From: Campylobacter concisus
GTDB taxonomy: Bacteria > Campylobacterota > Campylobacteria > Campylobacterales > Campylobacteraceae
Length of the DNA stretch: 64,000 nt
Direction: 5' to 3'
Assembly (NCBI RefSeq): GCF_003048875.2
Contig: NZ_CP049264.1
Span: 1,550,001-1,614,000, forward strand
The notes under the pieces were generated by a model that saw nothing but the letters and a program-made list of their open reading frames with translations, was not told where the DNA came from and did no database searches. How positions within the stretch are numbered: the first letter of the stretch is position 1; each line of letters starts with the position of its first letter. Below are positions 41,507 to 50,552 of the stretch, one piece after another. The position numbers and the translations under genes were made by a program.

Positions 41507-43648
41507 TCACCCTTCCCCTCCTTGATTAAATTTTACCTCTTCAACTAGATCCTTTAGAATTTTAGGAGTTACTGGCTCCCCATAAGTATTCATAGTGATT
41601 TTATATTGTTGTTCATGTCCTACCAGGGCAGCTATATGCTCAACCCTTTGGCCACTTTGGATGAGCTTGTTTATGAAAGTGTGCCTAAATGAGTGAAATG
41701 TTCTTGTTTTATCACCATCTTTTATAACTTTAGTATTGATCTTTTTTCTAAAATATTCAGAGAAGTCTTTATTATCACAGCTAAATAGCCTAACTGCTTT
41801 ACCACATTTCCTAGCTAGCTTCTTTTTACTCTCTATAAATTCAAACAGCCCAATTCTACTTAACTTAGAGTGTATAGGAACAATCCTTGCAGAGTTTCTA
41901 GTCTTTAAAGTCTTGCTCTTACCAGTTTTTACATCTATTTTTGTATTTAAACTAAAGCATACTATGTTATATTTTTCAACTATATCATCTGTGTTTAGCT
42001 GTATTATCTCATTTAGTCTCATGCCAGAATAAGCTGCTATATGAGTAACGAAAAATAGCTCATCTTTGCTAATTCTTTGACTTTTGGTATCACCACTTGA
42101 TCTAATCTTACTAACAATATCCAAAAGTGCGTTTACGTCACTATCTTCATAAGGATTTTTATTTGTAACGTCATCTTGGTTTAAATCTATTTGTAGATCC
42201 ACCGCTGGGTTCTTATCTATATAGTCGCTATCGTAGCAGTATTTAAAAAACTCACTAACTCTAACAATATACTTCTTAATGGTTGATTTAGAAATTTTTG
42301 GTCTATCTTTTGCTAAAGCTATGATCTCATCTATGCTCTTATCTTTATAGAGACTATTTTGAGAGAGCTTGGTTGGTAGTTGTAGTAAAACATTTCTAAA
42401 ATTTAGTAAGTCATCTCTTTTTATCTTTTTGATGTCTAGCTCGTCGCCAAATTTCATAGACATTAGCCGTCCTACATGTCTAACAAGACCAAATGTGCTA
42501 TCACTCCAGTTGTTTGAAATGCTTGTGTTTGATACATAGTTTTCAAATGCGCTCTTTAGCGTGACGATGTCAGCTTTGCTTTCGTTTTTAGCAGTTGAGT
42601 CTAGCTGCGATTTAAAGCTTTTAGCTCTACTTGAGAAGAGCTTTTGGAAGAAATTTATAGCTTCATTGAAAGTCATGCCACTAGCATCACTTGTATCATC
42701 TATCGCAAGGTCTTTAGCCTCAATGTCACTTAAAACTATGCCCTTATCTTCATATTTATCTGCCTTATATAGCTTTACCTGACCACCAAAGCTAGGATCA
42801 TTTAAATTTCCATATCCAAATTTTAGATCATCACTTAGCTCATTGTCTCCATCTGGTGATAGCTCACAACCAAATATTCTTAGGATATCGTTTTGTGTGA
42901 GTGCACCCTTTTGTTTTGCTAGCTCATTTATAGCATCTCTTAGCTCACAAACAGAGTGCTTTAAGGACTTTTTAGTAAAAGGCAGCACCAAGTCCTGTTT
43001 TTTTAAAGTTTCTATGTCGTCTTGATAGCTATCTATGTTAGCCTCTTTAACACCTTTTGCTATCTTGTCTTTAGTATTATCATCTAAATTTGCACTATTG
43101 TGCTTTTTACCAAGTGGTACAAATGTCTGTTGCTTATAATTTAATAACTTTTGGTTTTTGCACATCTTATATGATATGTGATTTATGTTATCTATCGTTA
43201 CCTCAAGCACTCTTTTTCCAAGAAGCTTTTTGGTTTGAGGATCAGTGCAAGATAGCTTTTTGCAGATCTCATCAACCTCTTTTGATATGACGCCGGGCAA
43301 GCTATCTTCTTTTAAACTCTGTTTTAAAAACAAATTTAGTGATAGTAATCCATCTAAATTTATATATCTGCCAAGCATATCATGCTCTTTGATACTTTTG
43401 GCCTCCTTGGCTTTTAAAAGCAAAAGCACCAAGTGCTCTATAAGTTCGCTGCTCAAATTCATCTTCCATGCCTTTTTGATCGCGTTAAAAATTATAGAGT
43501 AGATCTTAGCACGATTTTTTGCTGTATCAAAGCGTTTTGTGAGGAAGGAGGTTATGTATTCGGTTTTATTACCAAAATAAGGCCTCAAATATAGTGGAAT
43601 GGCTACTCTAAAGTAGTATATGCCATTTCGTTTGACTAGATATTGCAT
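41507..43648 (-). CDS. Tyrosine recombinase (integrase)
   Basis: 713 residues. The N-terminal part (MQYLVKRNGIYYFRVAIPLY) is an arm-type domain seen in phage-like integrases. The catalytic domain at the C-terminus shows AYSGMRLNEIIQL (Arg), a Lys strand, HSFRHTFINKL (H-x-x-R), LVGHEQQ (His) and the nucleophile in MNTYGE. It reads away from the tRNA-Met fragment that lies 105 bases upstream of its start, the usual layout of an integrase next to its attachment site. A related integrase is at the right window edge. It is large for the family, with a long linker of about 250 residues. Confidence 0.9.
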   Translation of the reverse strand: MQYLVKRNGIYYFRVAIPLYLRPYFGNKTEYITSFLTKRFDTAKNRAKIYSIIFNAIKKAWKMNLSSELIEHLVLLLLKAKEAKSIKEHDMLGRYINLDGLLSLNLFLKQSLKEDSLPGVISKEVDEICKKLSCTDPQTKKLLGKRVLEVTIDNINHISYKMCKNQKLLNYKQQTFVPLGKKHNSANLDDNTKDKIAKGVKEANIDSYQDDIETLKKQDLVLPFTKKSLKHSVCELRDAINELAKQKGALTQNDILRIFGCELSPDGDNELSDDLKFGYGNLNDPSFGGQVKLYKADKYEDKGIVLSDIEAKDLAIDDTSDASGMTFNEAINFFQKLFSSRAKSFKSQLDSTAKNESKADIVTLKSAFENYVSNTSISNNWSDSTFGLVRHVGRLMSMKFGDELDIKKIKRDDLLNFRNVLLQLPTKLSQNSLYKDKSIDEIIALAKDRPKISKSTIKKYIVRVSEFFKYCYDSDYIDKNPAVDLQIDLNQDDVTNKNPYEDSDVNALLDIVSKIRSSGDTKSQRISKDELFFVTHIAAYSGMRLNEIIQLNTDDIVEKYNIVCFSLNTKIDVKTGKSKTLKTRNSARIVPIHSKLSRIGLFEFIESKKKLARKCGKAVRLFSCDNKDFSEYFRKKINTKVIKDGDKTRTFHSFRHTFINKLIQSGQRVEHIAALVGHEQQYKITMNTYGEPVTPKILKDLVEEVKFNQGGEG

Positions 43649-43753
43649 CTTTGTTACCTATGCAATATAACTTTGTAGCAAAATGTAGCAGATACCTAGT
43701 GTGAAACTGGCTGTGTGCCGTCTTTTTGGTGCTTACATAAGGTTTATTTTAAA

Positions 43754-43800
43754 CCCTCATAAGCCGGAGGTCGGGAGTTCAATTCTCCCCCTTGACACCA
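43754..43800 (+). other. 3' fragment of tRNA-Met (attachment site, att)
   Basis: The sequence holds the anticodon loop CTCATAA, the 3' anticodon stem GCCGG, variable loop, a perfect T-arm (GGGAG-TTCAATT-CTCCC), the acceptor strand CCTTGAC, discriminator A and encoded CCA (43798-43800). The upstream bases do not pair with the anticodon or acceptor strands, so the 5' half is missing. This is the 3' remnant made when an element integrates into a tRNA gene; the complete tRNA-Met should lie at the other end of the island, left of this window. Confidence 0.8.
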
Positions 43801-44120
43801 AAACACCCTATTTTAGGCACTAGCAGTGATGCTTTCGTTCTTTCCCTTTCTTTAAAATTTCCTTTAAGAGTGGAACACTTAGTTACTAAAGTGGGACAGC
43901 CTCTTAAAAATCCCAAAATTATATCTCATTTACACTTCTAAAACAATGAAAAATACTAATTTTTGCGCATTATGAACAAAATGTCATTTAAACAATTTTT
44001 TATTTTAAACAAAATATAATTCAAAAATATTTTTTAGGCGAGGTTCGCCTGCAACATTTACAAATTCTCTAAAGTTTTCGTAAATCAAATTTCAAATTTT
44101 CTTCACAGAAAGGCACTAAT
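43801..44120. other. Junction between island and chromosome
   Basis: 320 bases between the tRNA fragment and the first chromosomal gene. A small inverted repeat AGGCGA/TCGCCT at about 44036-44050 could be a minus-direction terminator. The rest is A+T rich and must contain the promoter of the 44121 operon, but no box is clear. Confidence 0.4.
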
Positions 44121-44759
44121 ATGTTTAAAAAAGCTATTTTTATGGCTATTTTTAGTCTGTTTTTTACCGCAAGCGTTCAAGCTAGCGACGATCAAGTTGG
44201 CGTAGTAAGCGCTCAAAATCCGATGGTAGTAGATGAAAGCGCCAAAACTATCACTGTTTTAGCCAAGGTAAATGGCAAGTATTTTACTGAAAACACTCGC
44301 CACGCAGTAGTTTTCAAAGATGGAAGATTTGGCGATAAGCCTGTGTTTATCGCACTTGCAAATCAAAACGATTTCTACCAAGCTATGAAAAAAATAGGCG
44401 CCAAACCAGGCAACAATATGACTCTAAAAAATGGCCCTGAAACACACGTCGAAGGCGACAAGATCAAGATCGAAGTAACATGGAACGGCGCACCAAAAAG
44501 CTACGACATCAACGAAGTCATCACAGATAGTAACGGCAAACAAATCGACATGCGTTTTGGCGGCAATGAAGCGACCGCAAAGAGCTTTAATACCGGCTGC
44601 ATCGCGTGCCTAGATAGCTGCTCAGTCGGCATCATCTCAAACCACACCTACACTCACGGCGCAGTTGAAAAACGCAACGAAGTCGTATTTCACGGCAACA
44701 AAGACGTTTTACCGCCTGATGGCACATTTGTAGCTATAAGCTTTAGGGTTGCAAACTGA
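44121..44759 (+). CDS. YdjY-like periplasmic protein
   Basis: 212 residues with a Sec signal peptide cleaved after A-Q-A-S (about residue 22). The body matches the YdjY domain: NPMVVDESAKTITVLAKVNG at the N-terminus, a HAVVFKDG segment, and two cysteines in a C-terminal GCIACLDSCSVG patch that could hold a metal or cluster. YdjY-type proteins occur with TVP38 membrane proteins, as in the E. coli ydjXYZ operon, and two such proteins are encoded downstream here. The biochemical role is unknown. It opens the 12-gene operon and overlaps the next start by one base. Confidence 0.72.
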   Translation: MFKKAIFMAIFSLFFTASVQASDDQVGVVSAQNPMVVDESAKTITVLAKVNGKYFTENTRHAVVFKDGRFGDKPVFIALANQNDFYQAMKKIGAKPGNNMTLKNGPETHVEGDKIKIEVTWNGAPKSYDINEVITDSNGKQIDMRFGGNEATAKSFNTGCIACLDSCSVGIISNHTYTHGAVEKRNEVVFHGNKDVLPPDGTFVAISFRVAN

Positions 44760-45136
44760 TGCACGCCCTTAGAGCCCTATACTACGCATTTTGCGCTTTG
44801 CTTTTAGGGCTTAGCGCGGCGCTTTTAGTCTCGCTATCAGTTTGGCTCGAGATGCGCGTGCACAACCGCTATATCGTGGCTGGATTTTTCGTGGCTGGGC
44901 TACTTTACGGGCTCTTTCAAAAGCGCACGACTATTTTTGCGCTAGTTTTTAGCCAAAGTTTGCTATTTTTAGTCACGCTTTGGCTTGGCAAGCAAGAGCT
45001 ACTCTTTTATCTCATCAAAGAGAGCTATTTAGAAATTTTAACTCTAACTCAAGTAAAGTACCTATTTTTAGGCATTTTAACCTTTCTAAATATCTTTTTT
45101 TTATTTAAATTTACCCTCTTTAGGGGCAAAATTTGA
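44759..45136 (+). CDS. Small integral membrane protein
   Basis: 125 residues with three or four hydrophobic helices (about 8-30, 38-55, 58-78, 100-118) and few charged residues between them. No catalytic motif. It overlaps both neighbours, so it is translated in series with the YdjY-like protein and the glycosyltransferase fusion. It probably belongs to the envelope part of the same pathway; the family is not recognised. Confidence 0.65.
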   Translation: MHALRALYYAFCALLLGLSAALLVSLSVWLEMRVHNRYIVAGFFVAGLLYGLFQKRTTIFALVFSQSLLFLVTLWLGKQELLFYLIKESYLEILTLTQVKYLFLGILTFLNIFFLFKFTLFRGKI

Positions 45137-46644
45137 AAAAAGCGCTGATACTTTTTACCAGAGCTCCGATCGCTGGTAAGACCAAAACCAGACTGCTTGA
45201 CTTTTTGACGCCACAGCAAGCAGCAAATTTACATAAATTTTTACTAAAAGATATAAACACCAAGCTTCAAAAACTAAAAAACGTCAAAATTTTCATCTTT
45301 TTTACGCCAAGCGATAAGGCTAAAATTTTAGAGCAAATTTTAGGCGATGAGTATGAATTTATTGCCCAAAGTGAGGGCTCACTAAGCGAGCGAATGCTTA
45401 AAGCATTTAAACATGTAAAGGCGCTTGGATATGAGCAAATTTTACTAATCGGCAGCGACATTGTAAATTTCACTACCCAAGGCTTTAATAGCTATTTTAA
45501 AGCGCTTAGCAAAAATGGCGCCGCTATCGCCCCAACGCTTGATGGTGGATACTGCGCGATCGCTCTAAGAAGCGCCAGCCTAAAAGATGAGATTTTTTCA
45601 AGCGATTATTCTTTAAGGCAGAGCGTGTGCGATGGAGTTTGCGCTAAATTTGAAGAGCTAAATTTAAGCTACGTCAAATTTAAACCGCTTCGCGACATCG
45701 ATACGAAAGAGGACATTTTCGCTTACGTCTTGAGCGTGCGACCAAGCGCTATAAAACCCCTTGCTAGCGGCGAATACAACATAAACTACAAATTTCGCAA
45801 AGGCGGCCAAAAGGTATTTCGCATAAATACAAAGTCGCAAATGGCGCTTGAAAATCAAATAAAATATGAATTTGATGCGCTTAAAATTTTACAAAGCTCA
45901 AAGGTCACGCCAGCGCCGCTAGAGTACTACGAGCCAAGCCCATTTTTGCCGCGCGGGGCGATGAGCATGGAGTTTTTAAAAGGGCGTGCGCTAAGATACG
46001 AGAGCGATCTTGAGACGGCAGCTAGTTTGCTAGCTAGCGTGCACACAGTCAAGATCCCGTCAAATCACAGCCTAATCACTGCGCAAAAACCATTAAAAGC
46101 GATGTTTGAAGAGTGCGAAAAGATGGCTAACATCTATTTTGACTCAAATTTAGCCCAGCCAAAAACCGCTGAGATGATCGAATTTTTCTTAAAAATAGCA
46201 AAGAAATTTGACCTTGAGCGCGATATAGAGGAGCCTTGTATCATAAATACCGAGCTAAACTCTTCAAATTTCATCATCGGTAAAGAGAGCTCATACATCA
46301 TCGACTGGGAAAAGCCGATAATTGGCGAGCGTGAGCAAGATCTGGCACATTTTAGTGTGCCAACGACCACGTTTTGGAAGACGGACGTGATATTTAGTGC
46401 TGATGAGATAGAAAAATTTATAAATTTATATGAAAACTACTCGAAAAAAATGATAGATAGGCGAAAATTTAAAGAGTATTTTACGATGACTTGCTTGCGA
46501 GGAACTAGCTGGTGCGCGATGGCATTTGTCGAGTATAACGGTGCTAGAGCCATTAAAAACGAATACACTTTTAACAAGATAAAAGCCTATCTTAGCGACA
46601 AGTTTTTGTCGAATTTACAACAATATTTTAAGGAATTTAGATGA
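45133..46644 (+). CDS. Fusion of DUF2064-type glycosyltransferase and APH-like phosphotransferase
   Basis: 503 residues. Residues 1 to about 200 match the TIGR04282/DUF2064 nucleotide-sugar transferase family linked to arsenosugar synthesis (LILFTRAPIAGKTKTRL, ILLIGSDI, TLDGGYCAIAL). Residues from about 210 on are an aminoglycoside/choline-kinase-like fold, with INTELNSSNFII and YIIDWEKP in place of the usual H-x-D-x-x-x-x-N and D-W-E motifs. The HxD histidine and aspartate appear replaced (N-T-E), so kinase activity is uncertain. It may transfer sugar and phosphate on the same small substrate. It overlaps both neighbours by four bases. Confidence 0.72.
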   Translation: MKKALILFTRAPIAGKTKTRLLDFLTPQQAANLHKFLLKDINTKLQKLKNVKIFIFFTPSDKAKILEQILGDEYEFIAQSEGSLSERMLKAFKHVKALGYEQILLIGSDIVNFTTQGFNSYFKALSKNGAAIAPTLDGGYCAIALRSASLKDEIFSSDYSLRQSVCDGVCAKFEELNLSYVKFKPLRDIDTKEDIFAYVLSVRPSAIKPLASGEYNINYKFRKGGQKVFRINTKSQMALENQIKYEFDALKILQSSKVTPAPLEYYEPSPFLPRGAMSMEFLKGRALRYESDLETAASLLASVHTVKIPSNHSLITAQKPLKAMFEECEKMANIYFDSNLAQPKTAEMIEFFLKIAKKFDLERDIEEPCIINTELNSSNFIIGKESSYIIDWEKPIIGEREQDLAHFSVPTTTFWKTDVIFSADEIEKFINLYENYSKKMIDRRKFKEYFTMTCLRGTSWCAMAFVEYNGARAIKNEYTFNKIKAYLSDKFLSNLQQYFKEFR

Positions 46645-47351
46645 AAAAATCCCAAATTTTTCTCCTAGTCGCCGTCGCGATAGTCGCGTTGGCATACTTT
46701 TTTATCCCTGCGGTAAACAAGCAGATTACCGACTCAGTCGTGATGCTTAGCAAATTTGACCTAAATGAAGTCTATGCATATTTGCAAAGCTTTGACAAGA
46801 CTACGGCAGCTTGCGTGAGCTTTTTTTTGATGGTGCTTCAAAGCATCATGGCGCCGGTGCCAGCGTTTCTCATCACGCTTTCAAATGCGATGATATTTGG
46901 CTGGGTCTGGGGTGCTGTGCTATCGTGGAGCTCAGCTATGGTGGGCGCTGCGCTTTGCTTTTACATAGCGCGCATCTTAGGTCGCGACGTCGTTGAAAAG
47001 CTAACTGGCAAAAAGGCGCTTGCAGCTACGGACGAGTTTTTCACGAGATTTGGCAAGCACACGATCATCGTCTGCCGTTTGCTGCCGTTTGTGAGCTTTG
47101 ATCTAGTAAGCTACGCAGCAGGGCTTACATCAATGAGATTTTGGGGATTTTTCTGGGCGACTGGTATCGGCCAGCTTCCTGCGACGATTGTATATTCGTA
47201 TTTTGGCGGCAGTTTGATGGGCGGTGGCAAAATTTTATTTGTGGGTCTTACTATACTATTTGCCTTCTCAATCGTGGCCTACGTCGCAAAGAAAATTTTA
47301 GATGATAAAAAGGCGAAAAAGGCGCAGCTTGAAGCAAACAAGACTGCTTAA
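46641..47351 (+). CDS. TVP38/TMEM64 family membrane protein (YdjX-like)
   Basis: 236 residues with an N-terminal helix and several further membrane segments. The family core is seen in FGWVWGAVLSWSSAMVGAAL..F-Y-I-A-R, followed by RLLPFVSFDLVSYAAGLTSM, the conserved R-x-x-P..N/D-x-x-x-Y-x-x-G pattern of SNARE-associated/DedA-like proteins. These proteins move lipids or small ions across the inner membrane. It starts four bases before the end of the glycosyltransferase fusion and overlaps the second TVP38 gene by 50 bases. Confidence 0.82.
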   Translation: MKKSQIFLLVAVAIVALAYFFIPAVNKQITDSVVMLSKFDLNEVYAYLQSFDKTTAACVSFFLMVLQSIMAPVPAFLITLSNAMIFGWVWGAVLSWSSAMVGAALCFYIARILGRDVVEKLTGKKALAATDEFFTRFGKHTIIVCRLLPFVSFDLVSYAAGLTSMRFWGFFWATGIGQLPATIVYSYFGGSLMGGGKILFVGLTILFAFSIVAYVAKKILDDKKAKKAQLEANKTA

Positions 47352-47991
47352 ATTTACTATCATCGCTGCGATCATGCTCGTGGCTGTATTTTTGATGCAA
47401 AATATCGGCGTTAGCGAGCTTCGTGAGCTCATCGGCGAGCATGTACTATTTGCTCCAATGATCTATGTCCTATGCTTTGCTATCTTGCCGATATTTTTGT
47501 TTCCAGTGCCGGTTTTGGCTGTCGTTGCAGGTGCGGTATTTGGGCTATTTGCCGGCAGTTTATACACCATAATAGGCGCGATGATAAATTCCGTTTTGAT
47601 GTTTTATATCGCAAGATTTTTGGGATTTCGCGCCGTTAGCGACTTCACGCAAAACTCAAAAAGCAAAATTTTAAAAACACTTGGCGAGCCTGGCGGTAAA
47701 TTTAGCCTGATTTTGATCCTTCGCCTAATGCCGCTAGTGCCGTATAATGCCCTAAACTACGCATGTGGCGTGATGAACGTGAGCCTGCGTGAGTACGTGG
47801 TGGCGACCTTTGTAGGCATCGTGCCGGCAACTTTTATAATGGTAAATTTGGGTGAAAAAGCCCTTGATATGCGCTCAAACGGCTTTATCATAGCCTGCGT
47901 TTTGATGGCGGCGCTTGTGGTACTTTCTAGCTGGGGCGCAAAAAAGATAAGAGCAAAACGTGGCGATCTCGGTAATAACGCCGATCTATAA
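47302..47991 (+). CDS. TVP38/TMEM64 family membrane protein (YdjZ-like)
   Basis: 229 residues with about five membrane helices and the same family pattern: FPVPVLAVVAGAVFGLFAG and RLMPLVPYNALNYACGVM. It is a distant paralogue of the gene just upstream; the pair resembles ydjX/ydjZ in E. coli. The start is uncertain: ATG 47302 has a weak ribosome site, and a TTG about ten codons later has aaggcg in front. The long overlap with the previous gene favours the later start slightly. Confidence 0.8.
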   Translation: MIKRRKRRSLKQTRLLKFTIIAAIMLVAVFLMQNIGVSELRELIGEHVLFAPMIYVLCFAILPIFLFPVPVLAVVAGAVFGLFAGSLYTIIGAMINSVLMFYIARFLGFRAVSDFTQNSKSKILKTLGEPGGKFSLILILRLMPLVPYNALNYACGVMNVSLREYVVATFVGIVPATFIMVNLGEKALDMRSNGFIIACVLMAALVVLSSWGAKKIRAKRGDLGNNADL

Positions 47992-48664
47992 CGAGCCGTG
48001 CGAAAATTTGGAGCGTTTTTGTGCTCTTTTGGCAGCTCAAAAAGGTGAATTTGAAGTGATATTTGCTGATGCTAGCGAGCCAAATTTCTATGAGGGCAAA
48101 AATTTTGATTTAGCGCTAAATTTGAGCAAATTTTTCTCGCCTGAGAGATTTCAAATTCTGCCTTGCAAAAAAGGCAGAGGCACGCAGCTAGACGCTGGGG
48201 CGAGTGTAACTAAATTTGAGAAGCTTCTCTTTTTGCACGCTGATAGCGCGTTTTGCGATGAGAGGGCGATTTTGGCCGCTGAGAGGGCGCTTGATCGCTG
48301 CAAGGCTGGCTGCTTTAGGCTTAAATTTGATGAGGGCGGAGTGCTTTTAAATTTGATCGCGCTTTGCTCAAATTTACGCGTAAAGCTTAGAAATATCGCG
48401 TTCGGCGATCAGGGGATTTTTATACGAAAAGGCCTTTTTAACGCACTTGGCGGCTTTGAAAATTTAGCTATTATGGAGGATTATAAGCTAAGCATGAAGC
48501 TAAAAAGATCTGGTGTGAAATTTTGCCAGCTATCTCAAAATATAGTGACAAATGCGCGTAAATTTAGGTGCGAGGGTGTCATAAAAACACTCATAAAAAT
48601 GCAAATTTTGCAGTATAAATTTAGAAATGGAGCTAGCGCTGATGAGATCGCAAAAAGTTATTAA
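47960..48664 (+). CDS. Family 2 glycosyltransferase of the TIGR04283 arsenosugar type
   Basis: 234 residues beginning with GTG 47960 and VITPIYNE, the start of a GT-A fold. KGRGTQLDAGA and LLFLHADS (metal-binding region), then FGDQGIFI and MEDYKLSMKLKR, match the TIGR04283 family found with ArsS. It overlaps the TVP38 gene by 32 bases. It would add a sugar to a small acceptor or lipid in the same pathway. Confidence 0.8.
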   Translation: MAISVITPIYNEPCENLERFCALLAAQKGEFEVIFADASEPNFYEGKNFDLALNLSKFFSPERFQILPCKKGRGTQLDAGASVTKFEKLLFLHADSAFCDERAILAAERALDRCKAGCFRLKFDEGGVLLNLIALCSNLRVKLRNIAFGDQGIFIRKGLFNALGGFENLAIMEDYKLSMKLKRSGVKFCQLSQNIVTNARKFRCEGVIKTLIKMQILQYKFRNGASADEIAKSY

Positions 48665-49604
48665 AAACCCGCCAGAGCTTTGCATAGAGTGCGGAGCGTG
48701 TACGAAACACTGCGAGTTTTTGACCAAATACGATATAAATTTGCTTGATTTTTCAAAGCGAAAAGATCTCGCATTTAGCTGCTTTTTGTGCGACGAGTGC
48801 TACAAGGTCTGCCCCAAAGACATCAGCGGCAACGAGATCGCGCTAAAACACAGAGAGCAGATAAAAAAGCCGTTTCGCTACCTAAATTTCTTAAAATCGC
48901 CCTATCTTTACGCCAACAACTCGCCCAAAAAGAGCCGCGAGCTAGTCTTTTTCGGCTGCAATTTCCCGGGCTTTTTGCCTAAAACCACGAGAAAAATCAT
49001 CGAAATTTTAGAGCCATTAGGGGTTGATTTTAGCATAGACTGCTGCGGCAAGCCACTTTTTGAAGCAAATGCAAATTTTAACAAGACAAAGGCACATCTA
49101 AACGAGCTCTTTGCCGCAAAGGGCGTAGAGACGCTCATTTTGGCCTGTCCAAACTGCTACCATTTTTTAAAAGACAAGGTGGATGTCAAGATAAAGACCA
49201 TATACGAGAAATTTGAGGAGCTTGGCCTAAACCACGAGATCACAGAGGAGGCGCACATCTTTTACCCCTGCCCTGAGCGCATACATAAGCCTATTTTTGA
49301 GACCTTTAAAAAGTATGTGCCAAATTTTAAAGATAGCTTTAAGGATGTAAACTGCTGTGGGCTTGGCGGACTAGCAAAAAGTAGCGAACCGCAAATTGCC
49401 GCAGGATATCCGCAAGCCGTCAAGGATAAAAATTTGTCAAATCTCTACACCTACTGCGCCACTTGCTGCGGAAATTTCGCCAAAAACGGCGTGCAAAACA
49501 TAAAACACTTCGCCACGGTGATGAGCGGCGTAAACGAAGCGCCAAACACCGCTTATCTAAAAAACGTACTTAGTTTAAAATTTTATAAAAGGAGTAGAAA
49601 ATGA
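48642..49604 (+). CDS. Fe-S oxidoreductase with CCG domains
   Basis: 320 residues from ATG 48642, chosen because GGAG lies 9 bases upstream; the ATG at 48627 lacks a site. Two 4Fe-4S motifs are visible near the N-terminus (CIECGACTKHC and CFLCDECYKVCP), then two CCG-type modules (ACPNCYHF, with CCGKP before it, and CCGLGG with CATCCGNF). This is the GlpC/HdrB-like layout for electron transfer. It overlaps the glycosyltransferase gene and ends in an ATGA overlap with arsS. Confidence 0.8.
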   Translation: MRSQKVIKNPPELCIECGACTKHCEFLTKYDINLLDFSKRKDLAFSCFLCDECYKVCPKDISGNEIALKHREQIKKPFRYLNFLKSPYLYANNSPKKSRELVFFGCNFPGFLPKTTRKIIEILEPLGVDFSIDCCGKPLFEANANFNKTKAHLNELFAAKGVETLILACPNCYHFLKDKVDVKIKTIYEKFEELGLNHEITEEAHIFYPCPERIHKPIFETFKKYVPNFKDSFKDVNCCGLGGLAKSSEPQIAAGYPQAVKDKNLSNLYTYCATCCGNFAKNGVQNIKHFATVMSGVNEAPNTAYLKNVLSLKFYKRSRK

Positions 49605-50536
49605 ACTTCACGGAGCGTATAGCACCGCAGATCAGGCATACTGATAAAATTTCAACTATCCAAGTAAATCTAGGCAAGATATGCAACCTCGCCTGTTCGC
49701 ACTGCCACGTCGAGGCTGGACCAAAGCGCACGGAGACGATGAGCAAGGAGACTTTGCAGGCTGTTTTGGAGGCGATTAGCGCGCATAAATTTAGCACGCT
49801 TGACGTCACTGGCGGCGCACCTGAGATGAACGCGCACTTTCGCTGGTTTATCGATGAGGCCGCTAAGATCACGCCTCACATCATCGTGCGAACAAATTTG
49901 ACCATACTACTTGAAAATGGCTACGAGGATCTACCTAAATTTTACGCAGATCACGGCGTGGAGCTAGTTGCGAGCCTACCTTGCTACACCGAAGAAAACG
50001 TCGATGGCATGCGTGGACGAGGCGTATTTGATGGCTCCATAGAGGCGCTAAAGAGGCTAAATGCACTAGGATACGGCAAGGGCGGAAATTTGGTGCTAAA
50101 TTTAGTCTATAACCCAGGTGGTGCGTTTTTGCCAGGCGATCAAGCTGGGCTTGAAGCGGACTACAAAAGAGAGCTAAAAAGCGCTTTTGGCGTGGAATTT
50201 GATCATCTTTTTACGATCACGAACGTGCCGATTGGCAGATTTAGAAGATCGCTTGAAAAAAGCGGTAAATTTGAGCCTTATATGCAGCTTTTAGAAGCAA
50301 ATTTTAACCCAAATGCCGCGCAAAATATAATGTGTAGAGCGCAAATTTCAGTGGGATATGACGGAGCTCTTTATGATTGCGATTTTAACCAGATGGAGGG
50401 GCTTAAGGCGCACGGCGCAAAGGATATCTTTGAGCTAGCTAAAAGCGGCGAGCTTGGTAGGCAGATTGTCTTTCGAGACTACTGCTACGCCTGTACAGCA
50501 GGTGCTGGGTCGAGCTGCTGCGGCGCACTAGCCTAA
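49601..50536 (+). CDS. arsS: ArsS-type radical SAM enzyme
   Basis: 311 residues. The radical-SAM cysteines are in CNLACSHCHVEAGP near residue 27. DVTGGAPEMN and the Cys-rich C-terminus (YCYACTAGAGSSCCG) are as in the family annotated as arsenosugar biosynthesis radical SAM protein ArsS. ArsS adds the adenosyl moiety of SAM to dimethylarsenite. Here arsenic-specific genes such as arsM are not adjacent, so another thiol or chalcogen substrate remains possible. The ribosome site is strong (aaaggag). Confidence 0.82.
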   Translation: MNFTERIAPQIRHTDKISTIQVNLGKICNLACSHCHVEAGPKRTETMSKETLQAVLEAISAHKFSTLDVTGGAPEMNAHFRWFIDEAAKITPHIIVRTNLTILLENGYEDLPKFYADHGVELVASLPCYTEENVDGMRGRGVFDGSIEALKRLNALGYGKGGNLVLNLVYNPGGAFLPGDQAGLEADYKRELKSAFGVEFDHLFTITNVPIGRFRRSLEKSGKFEPYMQLLEANFNPNAAQNIMCRAQISVGYDGALYDCDFNQMEGLKAHGAKDIFELAKSGELGRQIVFRDYCYACTAGAGSSCCGALA

Positions 50537-50552
50537 ATTTAAAGGATAAAAA

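Noticed and set aside
43735-43800. A complete tRNA gene
   Set aside because: Only the T-arm and 3' acceptor strand pair properly; the 5' acceptor strand GTCAAGG and D-arm are absent upstream, so it is a fragment.
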